From assembly GCA_015978205.1 (NCBI GenBank), contig JADWMM010000030.1, positions 1 through 64,000 on the forward strand: a stretch of 64,000 bases of DNA, read 5' to 3'. Positions 1 to 8,357 of this stretch are shown piece by piece. The position numbers and the translations under genes are program-made. The first letter of the stretch is position 1, and the number at the start of each line of letters is the position of its first letter. The DNA comes from Alkaliphilus sp. NP8 (lineage in GTDB: Bacteria; Bacillota; Clostridia; Peptostreptococcales; Natronincolaceae). Under the pieces are notes generated by a model, which had not been told where the DNA came from, searched no databases, and saw nothing but the letters and a program-made list of their open reading frames with translations.

Positions 1-474
1 AGTAGAGATTCTAATTGTATACTCATCTATTATTTCAATTCCTTCTGGATCAATTGCTCCAACAATGTGTCCAACGTTTGGAGAGTCTAAAGCTCTTAAT
101 AATGTAAACTCTACATCTTCTGCTACAAATTCTTCTCCGTTATGGAACATTACTCCTTCTTTTAATTTAAACTCATATGTTAACTCGTCAATTACTTCCC
201 AAGATTCTGCAAGTCCTGGTTCTAATTCCATATTTTCTGTTTGGTGTACTAATGTTTCGTTAATTTGTTTTACAACTCTTGAAGAAGGTTGATCATTACT
301 ACCATGAGGGTCTAATGTCTTCGCATCTGCTCCTTGAGCCACTACTAATGTGTTTTCGTCTTTACTACCAGAAGTATCTACTGTTGTGTCATCTGAGCCG
401 CCACATCCTACAACCGCTAAAGATAACACAATAATCATACTTAATAATGATAGTATTTTTTTGTTTTTAATCAT
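1..474 (-). CDS. ABC transporter substrate-binding lipoprotein, oligopeptide/dipeptide family 5 (3' part outside window)
   Basis: The first 158 codons of an extracellular solute-binding protein read leftward from an ATG at 474, preceded by an AAAAGGAGGAG ribosome binding site. A lipoprotein signal peptide ends in the lipobox AVVGC, with Cys24 as the anchor, followed by a Ser/Asp/Thr-rich linker. The mature part shows the usual family 5 motifs: TLDPH, a segment around LEPGLAESWEV, then YEFKLKEGVMFHNGE and AEDVEFTL, as in OppA/DppA proteins. It would bind peptides outside the membrane for an ABC importer whose other genes, if present, lie left of the window. It is a different protein from the SBP at 5104-6822 and has its own promoter. 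The gene is cut by the window edge, not visibly broken. Confidence 0.93.
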   Translation of the reverse strand, partial: MIKNKKILSLLSMIIVLSLAVVGCGGSDDTTVDTSGSKDENTLVVAQGADAKTLDPHGSNDQPSSRVVKQINETLVHQTENMELEPGLAESWEVIDELTYEFKLKEGVMFHNGEEFVAEDVEFTLLRALDSPNVGHIVGAIDPEGIEIIDEYTIRIST

Positions 475-860
475 TTTTGCTCCTCCTTTTAATAAATAAA
501 AATATTTTCCCAAAACATATTTGCTAAAAAAATCATCCAATGTATTTAATGAAATTTTTTATAAAATGAATTTTAAATATCATCGAATTTGATTTTTTTT
601 AGATTTACAAACATTATATATGTTGACTAAACTGTAATGCAAGAGATTTTGTCGAATTTTAAGATAACTTAACAAGTTTACACGTTATATTTTGTTATAT
701 TATTAACCACCGCTACACATGTTCAATTTTCAACAATGATTCAAAACAGACATTTCTTAAATTTCATCTGTTTTCGCACTATTTTTTAATTTTTTTTAAC
801 ATTTACAATTAAAATCGAATTGCATCTGAATTGTTTTAATATTTTATATTTATGTATATA
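475..860. other. Intergenic region without a gene
   Basis: About 390 bases of very AT-rich sequence separate the SBP gene from the terminator at 861-901. Apart from the candidate promoter at 613-642 and the ribosome binding site at 481-490, I see no gene, riboswitch or repeat. The untranslated leader of the SBP gene would be about 130 nt. Confidence 0.6.
613..642 (-). promoter_or_regulatory. Candidate sigma-A promoter for the SBP gene at 1-474
   Basis: On the minus strand a TTGCAT -35 box (637-642) is separated by 18 nt from a perfect TATAAT -10 box (613-618). The predicted start of transcription is near 605, about 130 nt before the ATG. Confidence 0.4.
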
Positions 861-901
861 AAAAATAACACCTTGCATATATCGCAAAGTGTTATTTTTT
901 T
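861..901 (-). terminator. Rho-independent terminator after the opp operon
   Basis: The inverted repeat AAATAACAC...GTGTTATTT, with an inner TTGC/GCAA extension and one mismatch, is followed on the minus strand by a T-rich run. It lies just beyond the stop of the 63-residue gene and would end the opp transcript. Confidence 0.75.
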
Positions 902-937
902 ACTTTTATTTTCAATTCATATAAACGTATAAAAAAA

Positions 938-1129
938 CTACTTCATCCATTGACTTAAAATAAAGGCTACTACAGTAAAAGAAATTAAAGTTCCTACAAC
1001 ATAAGGAAATAAAACTTGAAAAAAAGCTATAATAAATGCTAAAATATCAGTTCCACTAAAATCTATTTTTTCATCACAACTTCTTTTTGTGCAATTTTCT
1101 GCTTTTTCTAAATATTTTCTCTTGAACAT
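938..1129 (-). CDS. Small membrane protein (63 aa) at the end of the opp operon
   Basis: An unrecognised small protein. The start is the ATG at 1129, because it sits behind GGAGGGATAA; an in-frame ATG farther upstream at 1186 has no ribosome binding site and would overlap oppF. The first ~24 residues are charged and include two cysteines (NCTKRSC). Residues ~29-60 are hydrophobic (AFIIAFFQVLFPYVVGTLISF), enough for one long or two short membrane segments, ending in SQWMK. It follows oppF by about 40 bases and precedes the operon terminator, so it is probably co-transcribed with the peptide transporter. A small accessory subunit is possible, but nothing in the sequence proves that role. Confidence 0.6.
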   Translation of the reverse strand: MFKRKYLEKAENCTKRSCDEKIDFSGTDILAFIIAFFQVLFPYVVGTLISFTVVAFILSQWMK

Positions 1130-1170
1130 ATTTATCCCTCCGCTACAAAAATTAAATCTCATATGCTCTA

Positions 1171-2160
1171 TTATATTAAGTGACAAGCTATAAAATGGTC
1201 AGTATCTACCTCTCTAAATTCTGGCATTTCAACCTTACACTTTTTCATTACATATGGACATCTGGTATGAAACCTACATCCACTTGGAGGATTTGAAGGG
1301 CTTGGAATATCACCTTTCAAAATAATTCTATCTTTTTTTAATGTTGGATCTGGGACTGGAATAGCAGATAACAAAGCTTTAGTATATGGATGCAGTGGAC
1401 TATTATATAGTTCTTCCTTAGGTGATAGTTCAACCAAACTACCTAGATACATTACTCCTATTCTATCACTAATATGCTTTACTACACTAAGATCATGAGA
1501 TATAAAAAGATACGTTAATTCCATTTCTTCTTGCAAATCCATTAATAAATTTATAACTTGAGACTGTATAGAAACATCGAGAGCCGAAACAGGTTCATCG
1601 CATACTATGAATTCTGGTTTTAGTGCTAATGCTCTTGCAATACCTATACGTTGTCTTTGGCCTCCACTAAATTCATGAGGGTATCTTCTTATATGATATG
1701 GTGCTAATCCACACCGTTCAATAATATCACTAACTTTATTATTCACATCTTTTCCTTTTTTAGCCAATCTATGCTGTACTAATGCTTCACCTACTATTTG
1801 AGAAACTGTTAATCTAGGATTTAAAGAGCTATAAGGATCTTGAAAAATAATTTGCATTTCAGTACGTAATCTAGATAATTCTTCTTTTGGAAGATTAAAA
1901 ATTTCTTTTCCTTTATAATAAACCTCACCATCAGTTTTATTTAATAAATTTAAAATAGTACGACCGGTCGTAGATTTCCCACAACCAGACTCACCTACTA
2001 TTCCTAAGGTTTCTCCCCTTCTTATAGTAAAAGATATATCTTCTACTGCTTTAACATGACCTATTGTTTTCTTTAGAAATCCACCCTTTATAGGAAAATA
2101 TTTCTTTAAATTTTTAACTACTACTAAATTCATATCTTCTTTTATTTGCTCTACCATCAT
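1171..2160 (-). CDS. oppF: Oligopeptide ABC transporter ATP-binding protein OppF
   Basis: One of the two cytoplasmic ATPases that power oligopeptide import. Walker A is GESGCGKST (residues 56-64), the ABC signature FSGGQRQR lies near 164-171, Walker B is FIVCDEP near 184-190, and the switch histidine is in FISHDLS. The C-terminal Opp/Dpp-specific domain carries CRFHTRCPYVMKKC, the cysteine cluster of this family (Fe-S-binding in some members). Length 329 aa is normal. The start ATG overlaps the TGA of oppD (ATGA), which implies translational coupling. Substrate cannot be read from the ATPase; oligopeptides are inferred from the operon. Confidence 0.95.
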   Translation of the reverse strand: MMVEQIKEDMNLVVVKNLKKYFPIKGGFLKKTIGHVKAVEDISFTIRRGETLGIVGESGCGKSTTGRTILNLLNKTDGEVYYKGKEIFNLPKEELSRLRTEMQIIFQDPYSSLNPRLTVSQIVGEALVQHRLAKKGKDVNNKVSDIIERCGLAPYHIRRYPHEFSGGQRQRIGIARALALKPEFIVCDEPVSALDVSIQSQVINLLMDLQEEMELTYLFISHDLSVVKHISDRIGVMYLGSLVELSPKEELYNSPLHPYTKALLSAIPVPDPTLKKDRIILKGDIPSPSNPPSGCRFHTRCPYVMKKCKVEMPEFREVDTDHFIACHLI

Positions 2161-3140
2161 TCCACCTCCTTTTCTTTGTCATATAACCAACAACGAACTT
2201 TACGACCTAACTCTATCTCTTTTAAATTTGGTGCTTTTTCTCTACATATATCCATTGCATGACTACATCTTGGATGGAATGTACATCCTTGAGGCATTGC
2301 TAATGGATTTGGTACACTACCCGATATAACATCCAACCTTTTTGCTTTACCATCTAAATTAGGTTTGGATTTCATTAGACCTACTGTATATGGATGTTGT
2401 GGATCTTTAAATAAATCCACTACATTTGCCTCTTCTACAACTTTTCCAGCATACATAACGATAACATGATCTGCCATTTCTGCAACAACACCTAAATCAT
2501 GCGTAATCAACATTATGGCTGTGTTTAATTTTTCTTTTAAGTCTTTCATTAATTCTAGAATTTGTGCTTGAATAGTTACATCCAAAGCAGTTGTTGGCTC
2601 ATCGGCAATTAATAATTTAGGATTACAAGACAATGCCATAGCTATCATAGCTCTTTGCCTCATACCACCACTAAATTGATGTGGATAATCATTTATAACT
2701 TCATCTGCTCTAGGTATACCTACAATTTGTAGCATTTCAACACATTTTTTTCTAGCAGCTTTTTTATCTAGTTTTTGGTGAATCATTATAGATTCCATAA
2801 TTTGACTTCCTATAGTAAATACTGGGTTTAGAGAGGTCATAGGCTCTTGAAATATCATAGAAATATCATTACCTCTAATTTTTCGCATTTCAGTTTCAGA
2901 TAATTCTAATGTTTTTTTACTATCAAATGTAATTTCTCCCTCTACTATTTTACCAGGAGGAGTTGGTACGAGTCTCATAATAGACATTGAAGTAATGCTT
3001 TTCCCACACCCCGATTCTCCAACTATCCCTAACGTTGTACCTGGTTTTAAATTAAAATCAACTCCATCCACTGCTGGAACAACCCCATCTTCTGTATAAA
3101 AATAAGTTTTTAAATTACTTACTTCTAATAAATTTTTCAT
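2157..3140 (-). CDS. oppD: Oligopeptide ABC transporter ATP-binding protein OppD
   Basis: The second cytoplasmic ATPase of the importer, pairing with OppF. Walker A is GESGCGKS (41-48), the Q-loop is in IFQEP (~97), the signature FSGGMRQR is at 156-163, Walker B is LLIADEP (~176-182), and the H-loop is in LITHDLG. The C-terminal family domain contains CTFHPRCSHAMDIC. A strong AGGAGGTG site precedes the ATG, 11 nt after oppC ends. The final codons overlap the oppF start by four bases. Length 327 aa is usual. Confidence 0.95.
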   Translation of the reverse strand: MKNLLEVSNLKTYFYTEDGVVPAVDGVDFNLKPGTTLGIVGESGCGKSITSMSIMRLVPTPPGKIVEGEITFDSKKTLELSETEMRKIRGNDISMIFQEPMTSLNPVFTIGSQIMESIMIHQKLDKKAARKKCVEMLQIVGIPRADEVINDYPHQFSGGMRQRAMIAMALSCNPKLLIADEPTTALDVTIQAQILELMKDLKEKLNTAIMLITHDLGVVAEMADHVIVMYAGKVVEEANVVDLFKDPQHPYTVGLMKSKPNLDGKAKRLDVISGSVPNPLAMPQGCTFHPRCSHAMDICREKAPNLKEIELGRKVRCWLYDKEKEVE

Positions 3141-3151
3141 ATCTACACCTC

Positions 3152-4045
3152 CTATTGTTTAAGTCTTGGATCTAACGCATCTCTTAGTCCATCTCCTAAT
3201 AAGTTTAAACTCATAACAGTTACAAATATTGCAAATCCAGGTGGCATCCATTGCCACCAACGGTTTTTTAGAACGTATTGATTTTGAGCATCTGTTAGCA
3301 TATTTCCCCAAGAAGGTGTTGGTGGTGCCACACCTAACCCTAAAAAGCTAAGAGCAGATTCAGTTAATATAGCTCCTGCAATTCCAATAGTGGCAGAAAC
3401 TATAACCGACGCCATGGTATTTGGCAATAAATGAGCCACTATCTTCCTAAAATCGCTTATTCCTAAAGCTGTAGCAGCTTCCATAAACTCTCTTTCTCTT
3501 AAAGATAAAATTTCAGCCCTTACAATTCTAGCTAAACCTGGCCAACCTAAAATCGCTAGCACAAACATCATATTATAAATACTTGGACCCATAATAGCAA
3601 CAAATGTTATAGCAATAGGTAAAAATGGTAAACAAGCAAAAACATCTGCTATTCTCATGATTAATCCATCTATTTTGCCACCATAATATCCAGCAATTCC
3701 ACCTAATATTATTCCTATAACAACCCTTAGTCCCGTAGCAACAAAACCTACTGTTAAAGATATTCTTGCTCCGTATAACAGTCTAGTAAGCATGTCTCTT
3801 CCTAAAGCATCTGTACCTAAAAGATGTTCAGTGTTAGGTTTTGCATTAGAGTTAAGTAAGTCAACCGCATCCCTTTCATAAGGGGTTAAATATGGAGCAA
3901 ATATAGCAGCTAAACTCATAATTATTATTATTATAAATCCTATCATAGCTAATTTATTTCTTTTAAGTCTATTCCACATTAGCTTTGCAGGACTTATTAC
4001 AGTAGTTTCCATAGCCATTTTGTTTTGTTTATTCTCACTTATCAT
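3152..4045 (-). CDS. oppC: Oligopeptide ABC transporter permease OppC
   Basis: Inner-membrane permease of the Opp/Dpp type. A short charged N-terminus precedes the first membrane helix (~34-52). The conserved LLGTDALGRDMLTRLLYGAR segment follows, then a bundle of further helices. The EAA loop EAATALGISDFRKIVAHLLP (189-208) docks on the ATPases. The C-terminal GDGLRDALDPRL is typical of OppC. Its ribosome binding site is AAAGGGGGGAG. It lies 16 nt after oppB and forms the translocation channel with OppB. Confidence 0.95.
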   Translation of the reverse strand: MISENKQNKMAMETTVISPAKLMWNRLKRNKLAMIGFIIIIIMSLAAIFAPYLTPYERDAVDLLNSNAKPNTEHLLGTDALGRDMLTRLLYGARISLTVGFVATGLRVVIGIILGGIAGYYGGKIDGLIMRIADVFACLPFLPIAITFVAIMGPSIYNMMFVLAILGWPGLARIVRAEILSLREREFMEAATALGISDFRKIVAHLLPNTMASVIVSATIGIAGAILTESALSFLGLGVAPPTPSWGNMLTDAQNQYVLKNRWWQWMPPGFAIFVTVMSLNLLGDGLRDALDPRLKQ

Positions 4046-4061
4046 ATTAACACTCCCCCCT

Positions 4062-5027
4062 TTAATCTAGTCTTATTCTAGGGTCAACAAATGCATAAGA
4101 TATATCTGCTAATAGATTTCCAAGTAATGTGAAAATAGCTAAAAACATATTTATTCCCATCATTAATGGATAATCCCTTTGAAGAACAGCTTGGTATTGG
4201 AGTTTTCCCAAACCCGGAAGAACAAATATTATTTCTGTTATTACTGCTCCTGAAAATAAAACTGGCAAAGAGAAACCTAATAAAGTAATTACAGGTATCA
4301 ATGCATTTCTTAAAGCATGTTTATATATAACTACTTTTTCTTTTAAGCCTTTAGATCTAGCTGTTCTTATATAATCTTGTCTAATTACTTCTAACATACT
4401 AGACCTAGTGTACCTCATAAACCTACCTGCTCCTGTTAATCCTAGTACTGTCAATGGAAGTATGCTGTGTTTAAATATATCTGGAAAATTAGTAGTAAAA
4501 GATAAAGGTCTACCTGGAGTTACTAATCCGGATATAGGGAACCATCGTATATCAATTCCAAACCACTTAATTAAAAGTAAAGCAAAAAAGAAAACTGGAA
4601 TAGATATTCCCATAAGCGCAAATATAGTTCCAGCATAATCAAATATTGAATATTGTTTAGTAGCTGAAATTACTCCTATAGGCACTGCTATTATTAAACT
4701 TAGAATTAAAGATACAAAGGCAATATAAAAAGTTGCCCATACTCTTTCACCTATCAATTCTGAAACCGGCTGTTTCAATTGATATGAAGTTCCAAAATTA
4801 CCTTTTACCATATTACCAATGTAGTCTATATATTGTTCAGGTACAGACTTATCAAGCCCATATGCTTTCTCCAGGGCTTCTAATTGTTCTACAGTCATAT
4901 TTGGATCCGAATAAAAAGATGATAATGGTGAACCTGGTGCCAACTGAAATACAGAAAAAAGCAAAATACTAACTCCAATTAAAATTGGAATTTGTTGTAA
5001 CAATCTCCTCACTATGTATTTGCCCAT
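4062..5027 (-). CDS. oppB: Oligopeptide ABC transporter permease OppB
   Basis: The other channel-forming permease. It begins MGKYIVRRLLQQIPILIGVS, the usual OppB/DppB N-terminal helix, with the family motif PGSPLSSF at ~31-38. Later helices are followed by the EAA loop at ~221-241 (TARSKGLKEKVVIYKHALRN) and the C-terminal LLADISYAFVDPRIR. An AAAAGGAGGAATATAT site precedes its ATG. It follows oppA, separated by about 75 bases that contain a strong hairpin (5054-5093). Length 321 aa is normal. Confidence 0.95.
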   Translation of the reverse strand: MGKYIVRRLLQQIPILIGVSILLFSVFQLAPGSPLSSFYSDPNMTVEQLEALEKAYGLDKSVPEQYIDYIGNMVKGNFGTSYQLKQPVSELIGERVWATFYIAFVSLILSLIIAVPIGVISATKQYSIFDYAGTIFALMGISIPVFFFALLLIKWFGIDIRWFPISGLVTPGRPLSFTTNFPDIFKHSILPLTVLGLTGAGRFMRYTRSSMLEVIRQDYIRTARSKGLKEKVVIYKHALRNALIPVITLLGFSLPVLFSGAVITEIIFVLPGLGKLQYQAVLQRDYPLMMGINMFLAIFTLLGNLLADISYAFVDPRIRLD

Positions 5028-5053
5028 ATATATTCCTCCTTTTCTAGTTAATA

Positions 5054-5093
5054 TATAAATATATAGCCCAGCAAGCTAGGCTATATATTTATA
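5054..5093 (-). promoter_or_regulatory. Intra-operon stem-loop between oppA and oppB
   Basis: A perfect 15-bp stem (5054-5068 with 5079-5093) and 10-nt loop lie between the oppA stop and oppB start. There is no long U tract on the minus strand, so it is more likely an mRNA 3'-end stabiliser or partial attenuator. This would keep the binding protein in excess over the membrane subunits, a common arrangement in SBP-first operons. Confidence 0.6.
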
Positions 5094-5103
5094 AAATTAA
5101 TAC

Positions 5104-6822
5104 CTACTCAACTATTTCAATTAGATGAGCACCTTTAGACCAATAAGTAAACTCTGTAGGATTAAAGTTCTTAACTCTCTTATTTACTAACCAAGGGTTC
5201 ATTCTTACATAAACAAATATATATGGTAATTCTTCATTGAACTTAACAGCAAGTTCCTGATAAATATCTTTACGCTTTTCTTGGTCAAATTCATATAATC
5301 CGTCTAACATTAATTCTTCCATTTCATCATTTGAGAAGAACCCTCTATTATTTCCTGGAGGGAATACTGTTTTACTAAATATAGAGTACATATCTGGATC
5401 CTCTGTTAATGACCATGCCATATTAAACATATCCCACTTATCACTATTTCCTGCATCACTAATCAATTCACCTAATGAGTTGAAGTCCATTAATTCTATT
5501 TCGCAGTCTACACCTATTTGCTTCCAATTTTCAGCTGCTAAAGCAGTGATTTTCGTAGACCATTCTGCTTCATTATAAGTAGTCCATGTAAATGCTAGTT
5601 TTTCTCCATCTTTATATCTATATCCATCATCTGCCATTTCCCAACCTGCTTCATCTAGTAACACATTAGCTTTTTCTGGATCATATTCATATTGATTTAA
5701 CTCACTATTATCTGGATATGCCCAAGATACTGGTGAAATTGGTGTATGAGCTACTTCTCCACCTACTTCTCCAAAGAAAGATTTAATAAATCCACTTCTA
5801 TTTAATCCATATGTAAGTGCTTGACGTACATTTTTATTTTGAAAAATTGGATTCTTAAAGTTAAAAGCAGCGTAAGTATAACCATTGTTCCAGTTATTAA
5901 TCAATTCTCCATGATCATACCCTTCAATTACTTCATAATTTTCTATAGTATTTTCAAAGTTTACAGCATCAACAGATCCAATTTCAAATTCTGATAATTC
6001 ATTTTGTCTTGCTATTACTTTCCATATAATTCCATCAAGTTTTGGTACCCCTTGCCAGTATTCACTATTTGCTTCTAATTCTACATACTGCTCTACTTCA
6101 TAATTTTTTAATTTAAATGGACCATTTCCTAATGGTTCACGATCTAATTTTGCCATTTCTTCAGATGTAGCTTTATCATAATAATGTTTTGGTATAGGTG
6201 TAATTGCTAATTCATTAAGTGTGCTTGCCATAGCTTCCGTCATAGTAACCTCAACTATATGATTATCTAAGGCTCTAACTCCTTCTGCAGTTTCTGCGTT
6301 ACCCTCTTTAACATCTTGTGCTCCTGTTATTCTTTGCAATACGGCTGTATAGTTTCTTCCTTTATAATCTGGTGAAAATATAGTGTTAAAAGTGAATACT
6401 ACATCTTCGGCAGTAAAATCAGTTCCATCATGCCACTTTACATCTTCTCTTAAATTAAAAGTATAAGTTAAACCGTCTTCGGACACTTCATAACTTTCAG
6501 TTAATGATCCATCTGTAGTTAAAGCACCAGCTGGAGTAACTTGAATTAAAGGGTCAAACATTAATTCTATAATATACCAGTCGTATTCCGTAGAATAAGT
6601 TAATGGATTAAATATACCTTCAGGACTTGTTCCTCCTACTGTTAATACATTTCCTCTTTCAGAACCTGGATATACTGTACCTTCTTCATCTTCTGATGTT
6701 TCTTCTTGACTAATATCTGGCTCCTCTTCAACATTAGCTGGTTCTTTAGGTCCACAACCTACAAGGAATGTAGTTACTGTCATTGCGAAGACTAATAATA
6801 ATATAATACTTTTCTTTAACAT
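5104..6822 (-). CDS. oppA: Oligopeptide-binding lipoprotein OppA (family 5 SBP)
   Basis: The extracellular peptide receptor of the importer and first gene of the opp operon. The signal peptide ends in the lipobox FLVGC (Cys23). An acidic linker follows (EEEPDISQEETSEDEEG). The mature domain has the family signature around GLTYTFNLREDVKWHDG and AEDVVFTFNTIF, and a later NKNVRQALTYGLNR segment. The C-terminal part includes LPYIFVYVRMNPWLVNKRVKNF. Length 572 aa is within the family range. The ribosome binding site is AAGGAGG before ATG at 6822. Only about a third of the sequence resembles the neighbouring partial SBP by eye, so they probably bind different ligands. Confidence 0.94.
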   Translation of the reverse strand: MLKKSIILLLVFAMTVTTFLVGCGPKEPANVEEEPDISQEETSEDEEGTVYPGSERGNVLTVGGTSPEGIFNPLTYSTEYDWYIIELMFDPLIQVTPAGALTTDGSLTESYEVSEDGLTYTFNLREDVKWHDGTDFTAEDVVFTFNTIFSPDYKGRNYTAVLQRITGAQDVKEGNAETAEGVRALDNHIVEVTMTEAMASTLNELAITPIPKHYYDKATSEEMAKLDREPLGNGPFKLKNYEVEQYVELEANSEYWQGVPKLDGIIWKVIARQNELSEFEIGSVDAVNFENTIENYEVIEGYDHGELINNWNNGYTYAAFNFKNPIFQNKNVRQALTYGLNRSGFIKSFFGEVGGEVAHTPISPVSWAYPDNSELNQYEYDPEKANVLLDEAGWEMADDGYRYKDGEKLAFTWTTYNEAEWSTKITALAAENWKQIGVDCEIELMDFNSLGELISDAGNSDKWDMFNMAWSLTEDPDMYSIFSKTVFPPGNNRGFFSNDEMEELMLDGLYEFDQEKRKDIYQELAVKFNEELPYIFVYVRMNPWLVNKRVKNFNPTEFTYWSKGAHLIEIVE

Positions 6823-7163
6823 TATTTTTCCTCCTTAATTTTTTTGAATTTTTAAGTTATTTATAATTCACCTCCTTTTAAATAAACTTTATAAATATTA
6901 TTAATATTCGTTAGAATACTTTTTTATTTTAATTATCTAAATTAGTAATAAACTTAACGAATTTATTGAATGTATATTTGTTTTTAAAAATATATTTTAT
7001 TATTATATAGATATGCTAATTTATTAAACCTATTCTTAAAATATAATCCAAGCCTAGAAAATTAGTTAAATAAATATATAAATAAAGCATACTTTTAAAT
7101 TACATCATTATATATGATATAATTAATAAAATAATTAATTATAGAAATAGGAGAATTCAAAGT
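6823..7163. other. Divergent intergenic region between oppA and the Nudix gene
   Basis: This is 341 bases of AT-rich sequence. On the minus strand there are two ribosome-binding-like sequences: one decides the oppA start; a second, AAAAGGAGGTG at about 6868-6878, is followed only by a four-codon frame (GTG...TAA) and may be chance or a leader peptide. A TATAAT at 7118-7123 could be the -10 box of the Nudix gene, but its -35 is poor. No riboswitch or convincing operator was seen. Confidence 0.4.
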
Positions 7164-7784
7164 ATGAATATTGAAATGATAAAAAAAATAATAAAAGATA
7201 AAGAAGTTGAAATTCTAGATACAGTATCTAAATCTGCTGTTTTTATACCTATAATCAAAAAAAATAATGAGCTTCATATTATTTTTGAAATTAGATCAAA
7301 AAACCTCAAAACTCAACCTAACGAAATATGTTTTCCAGGTGGTAAAATAGAAAAAAATGAGGTTCCTCTTAGCTGCGCCATAAGAGAAACCTGCGAAGAA
7401 CTTAACATTTCTAAATATAATATTGAAGTTATAGACGAGTTAGATTTATTAGTTACGCCTTTTAATATGTCAATATATTCATTTTGTGGAATTATAAAAG
7501 GTATAGATTATGATTCTATAAATTTTAATAAAGATGAAGTTTCATCTATCTTTACTGTACCTTTAGTTGAACTCTTACTTCAGAAGCCACAGTTAAATAA
7601 TATGGCTATTAATATAAATCCTTACCCTAGTTTTCCTTTTCATTTAATCCAGGATGGAAAAGCATATAACTGGAAATCTGGTGTTTACCCCGTTTACTTT
7701 TATAAATATAAAGATTATATTATATGGGGGATTACTGCTAAAATCCTAAAAAGCTTTCTAGATACTCTTAAGCAAGGGCTTTAA
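7164..7784 (+). CDS. Nudix hydrolase, probable CoA pyrophosphatase
   Basis: The Nudix box is complete: G60, E66, R74-E75, E78-E79 (GKIEKNE then RETCEEL), with Asn81 in place of the consensus glycine. Just before it, RSKNLKTQPNEICFPGG matches the extra motif of the CoA-diphosphatase subgroup (RSxxLxxxxGExxFPGG), whose members cleave CoA to 4'-phosphopantetheine and 3',5'-ADP. The protein is cytosolic, 206 aa, the normal size. The ATG at 7164 follows ATAGGAGAA. It is a single-gene unit, divergent from oppA and convergent with the lipoprotein gene. The CoA assignment rests on the motif alone. Confidence 0.8.
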   Translation: MNIEMIKKIIKDKEVEILDTVSKSAVFIPIIKKNNELHIIFEIRSKNLKTQPNEICFPGGKIEKNEVPLSCAIRETCEELNISKYNIEVIDELDLLVTPFNMSIYSFCGIIKGIDYDSINFNKDEVSSIFTVPLVELLLQKPQLNNMAININPYPSFPFHLIQDGKAYNWKSGVYPVYFYKYKDYIIWGITAKILKSFLDTLKQGL

Positions 7785-7825
7785 TAATTCTATTATTAAG
7801 TTATATTTTATTTTATAATATAAAT

Positions 7826-7874
7826 AACAATGAGGAAGAGCCTATATTTATACTATAGGCTCTTCCTCATTGTT
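7826..7874. terminator. Long convergent hairpin overlapping the lipoprotein gene end
   Basis: A perfect 21-bp inverted repeat (7826-7846 with 7854-7874, 7-nt loop) lies between the Nudix gene and the convergent lipoprotein gene. The right arm encodes the last residues of the lipoprotein and the loop contains its stop codon. The T runs on either side are weak, but position and strength suggest a bidirectional terminator. Confidence 0.65.
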
Positions 7875-8357
7875 GTTTATAAAATAATTAACTATATTTT
7901 TTATACTATTATTTTGGGCTGGAAAATAGTATCCTTCTATATAAATAAATTTTTCTTTTATTAATCCATAAATAGGATCAGCAGATGGAATATGAAAACT
8001 TATTATTGCTATTACATTTTCATCAGATGAATATTCATAGTCTTCTACAACATTATGATAGAATATGTCCGATATTACTTCATTTATATTTTCTCCTGTA
8101 TTTAATATTCCTATAACTTGATTATCAATGTCTTTAACTTCTATGTTTTTACTTGTCTCTAATAAATCCTTTAATTCATTCAAAGTTAATGGTTCTTCAG
8201 CTTTAACTTCTTTATTAACAGAAGAGTCTATAGAATTATTATCTTCCTCAGTGTAAACTTTATCTTTATTAGATATACACCCTGACATTAACACTAAAAC
8301 AATAGTTATGATTACTAAAATTACAAACAAACTATACCTTGACTTCAAAATTATCAC
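7848..8357 (-). CDS. Uncharacterised lipoprotein coupled to the PglX-like methyltransferase gene
   Basis: The product has a lipoprotein signal peptide: one hydrophobic helix (residues ~9-25) ending in the lipobox LMSGC (Cys27). A Lys/Asp/Ser/Glu-rich linker and a ~110-residue soluble domain (about 60-165) of mixed alpha/beta character follow. I do not recognise the domain. It should be anchored on the outer face of the membrane. Its ATG overlaps the stop of the methyltransferase gene by four bases (ATGA), so the two are translated from one mRNA. An exported lipoprotein downstream of a DNA methyltransferase is unusual, and no functional link can be read from the sequence. Confidence 0.75.
   Translation of the reverse strand: MIILKSRYSLFVILVIITIVLVLMSGCISNKDKVYTEEDNNSIDSSVNKEVKAEEPLTLNELKDLLETSKNIEVKDIDNQVIGILNTGENINEVISDIFYHNVVEDYEYSSDENVIAIISFHIPSADPIYGLIKEKFIYIEGYYFPAQNNSIKNIVNYFINNNEEEPIV

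Noticed and set aside
7048-7068. CodY box near the oppA promoter
   Set aside because: Only a half-site (CTAGAAAATT) fits; about six mismatches to the full consensus.
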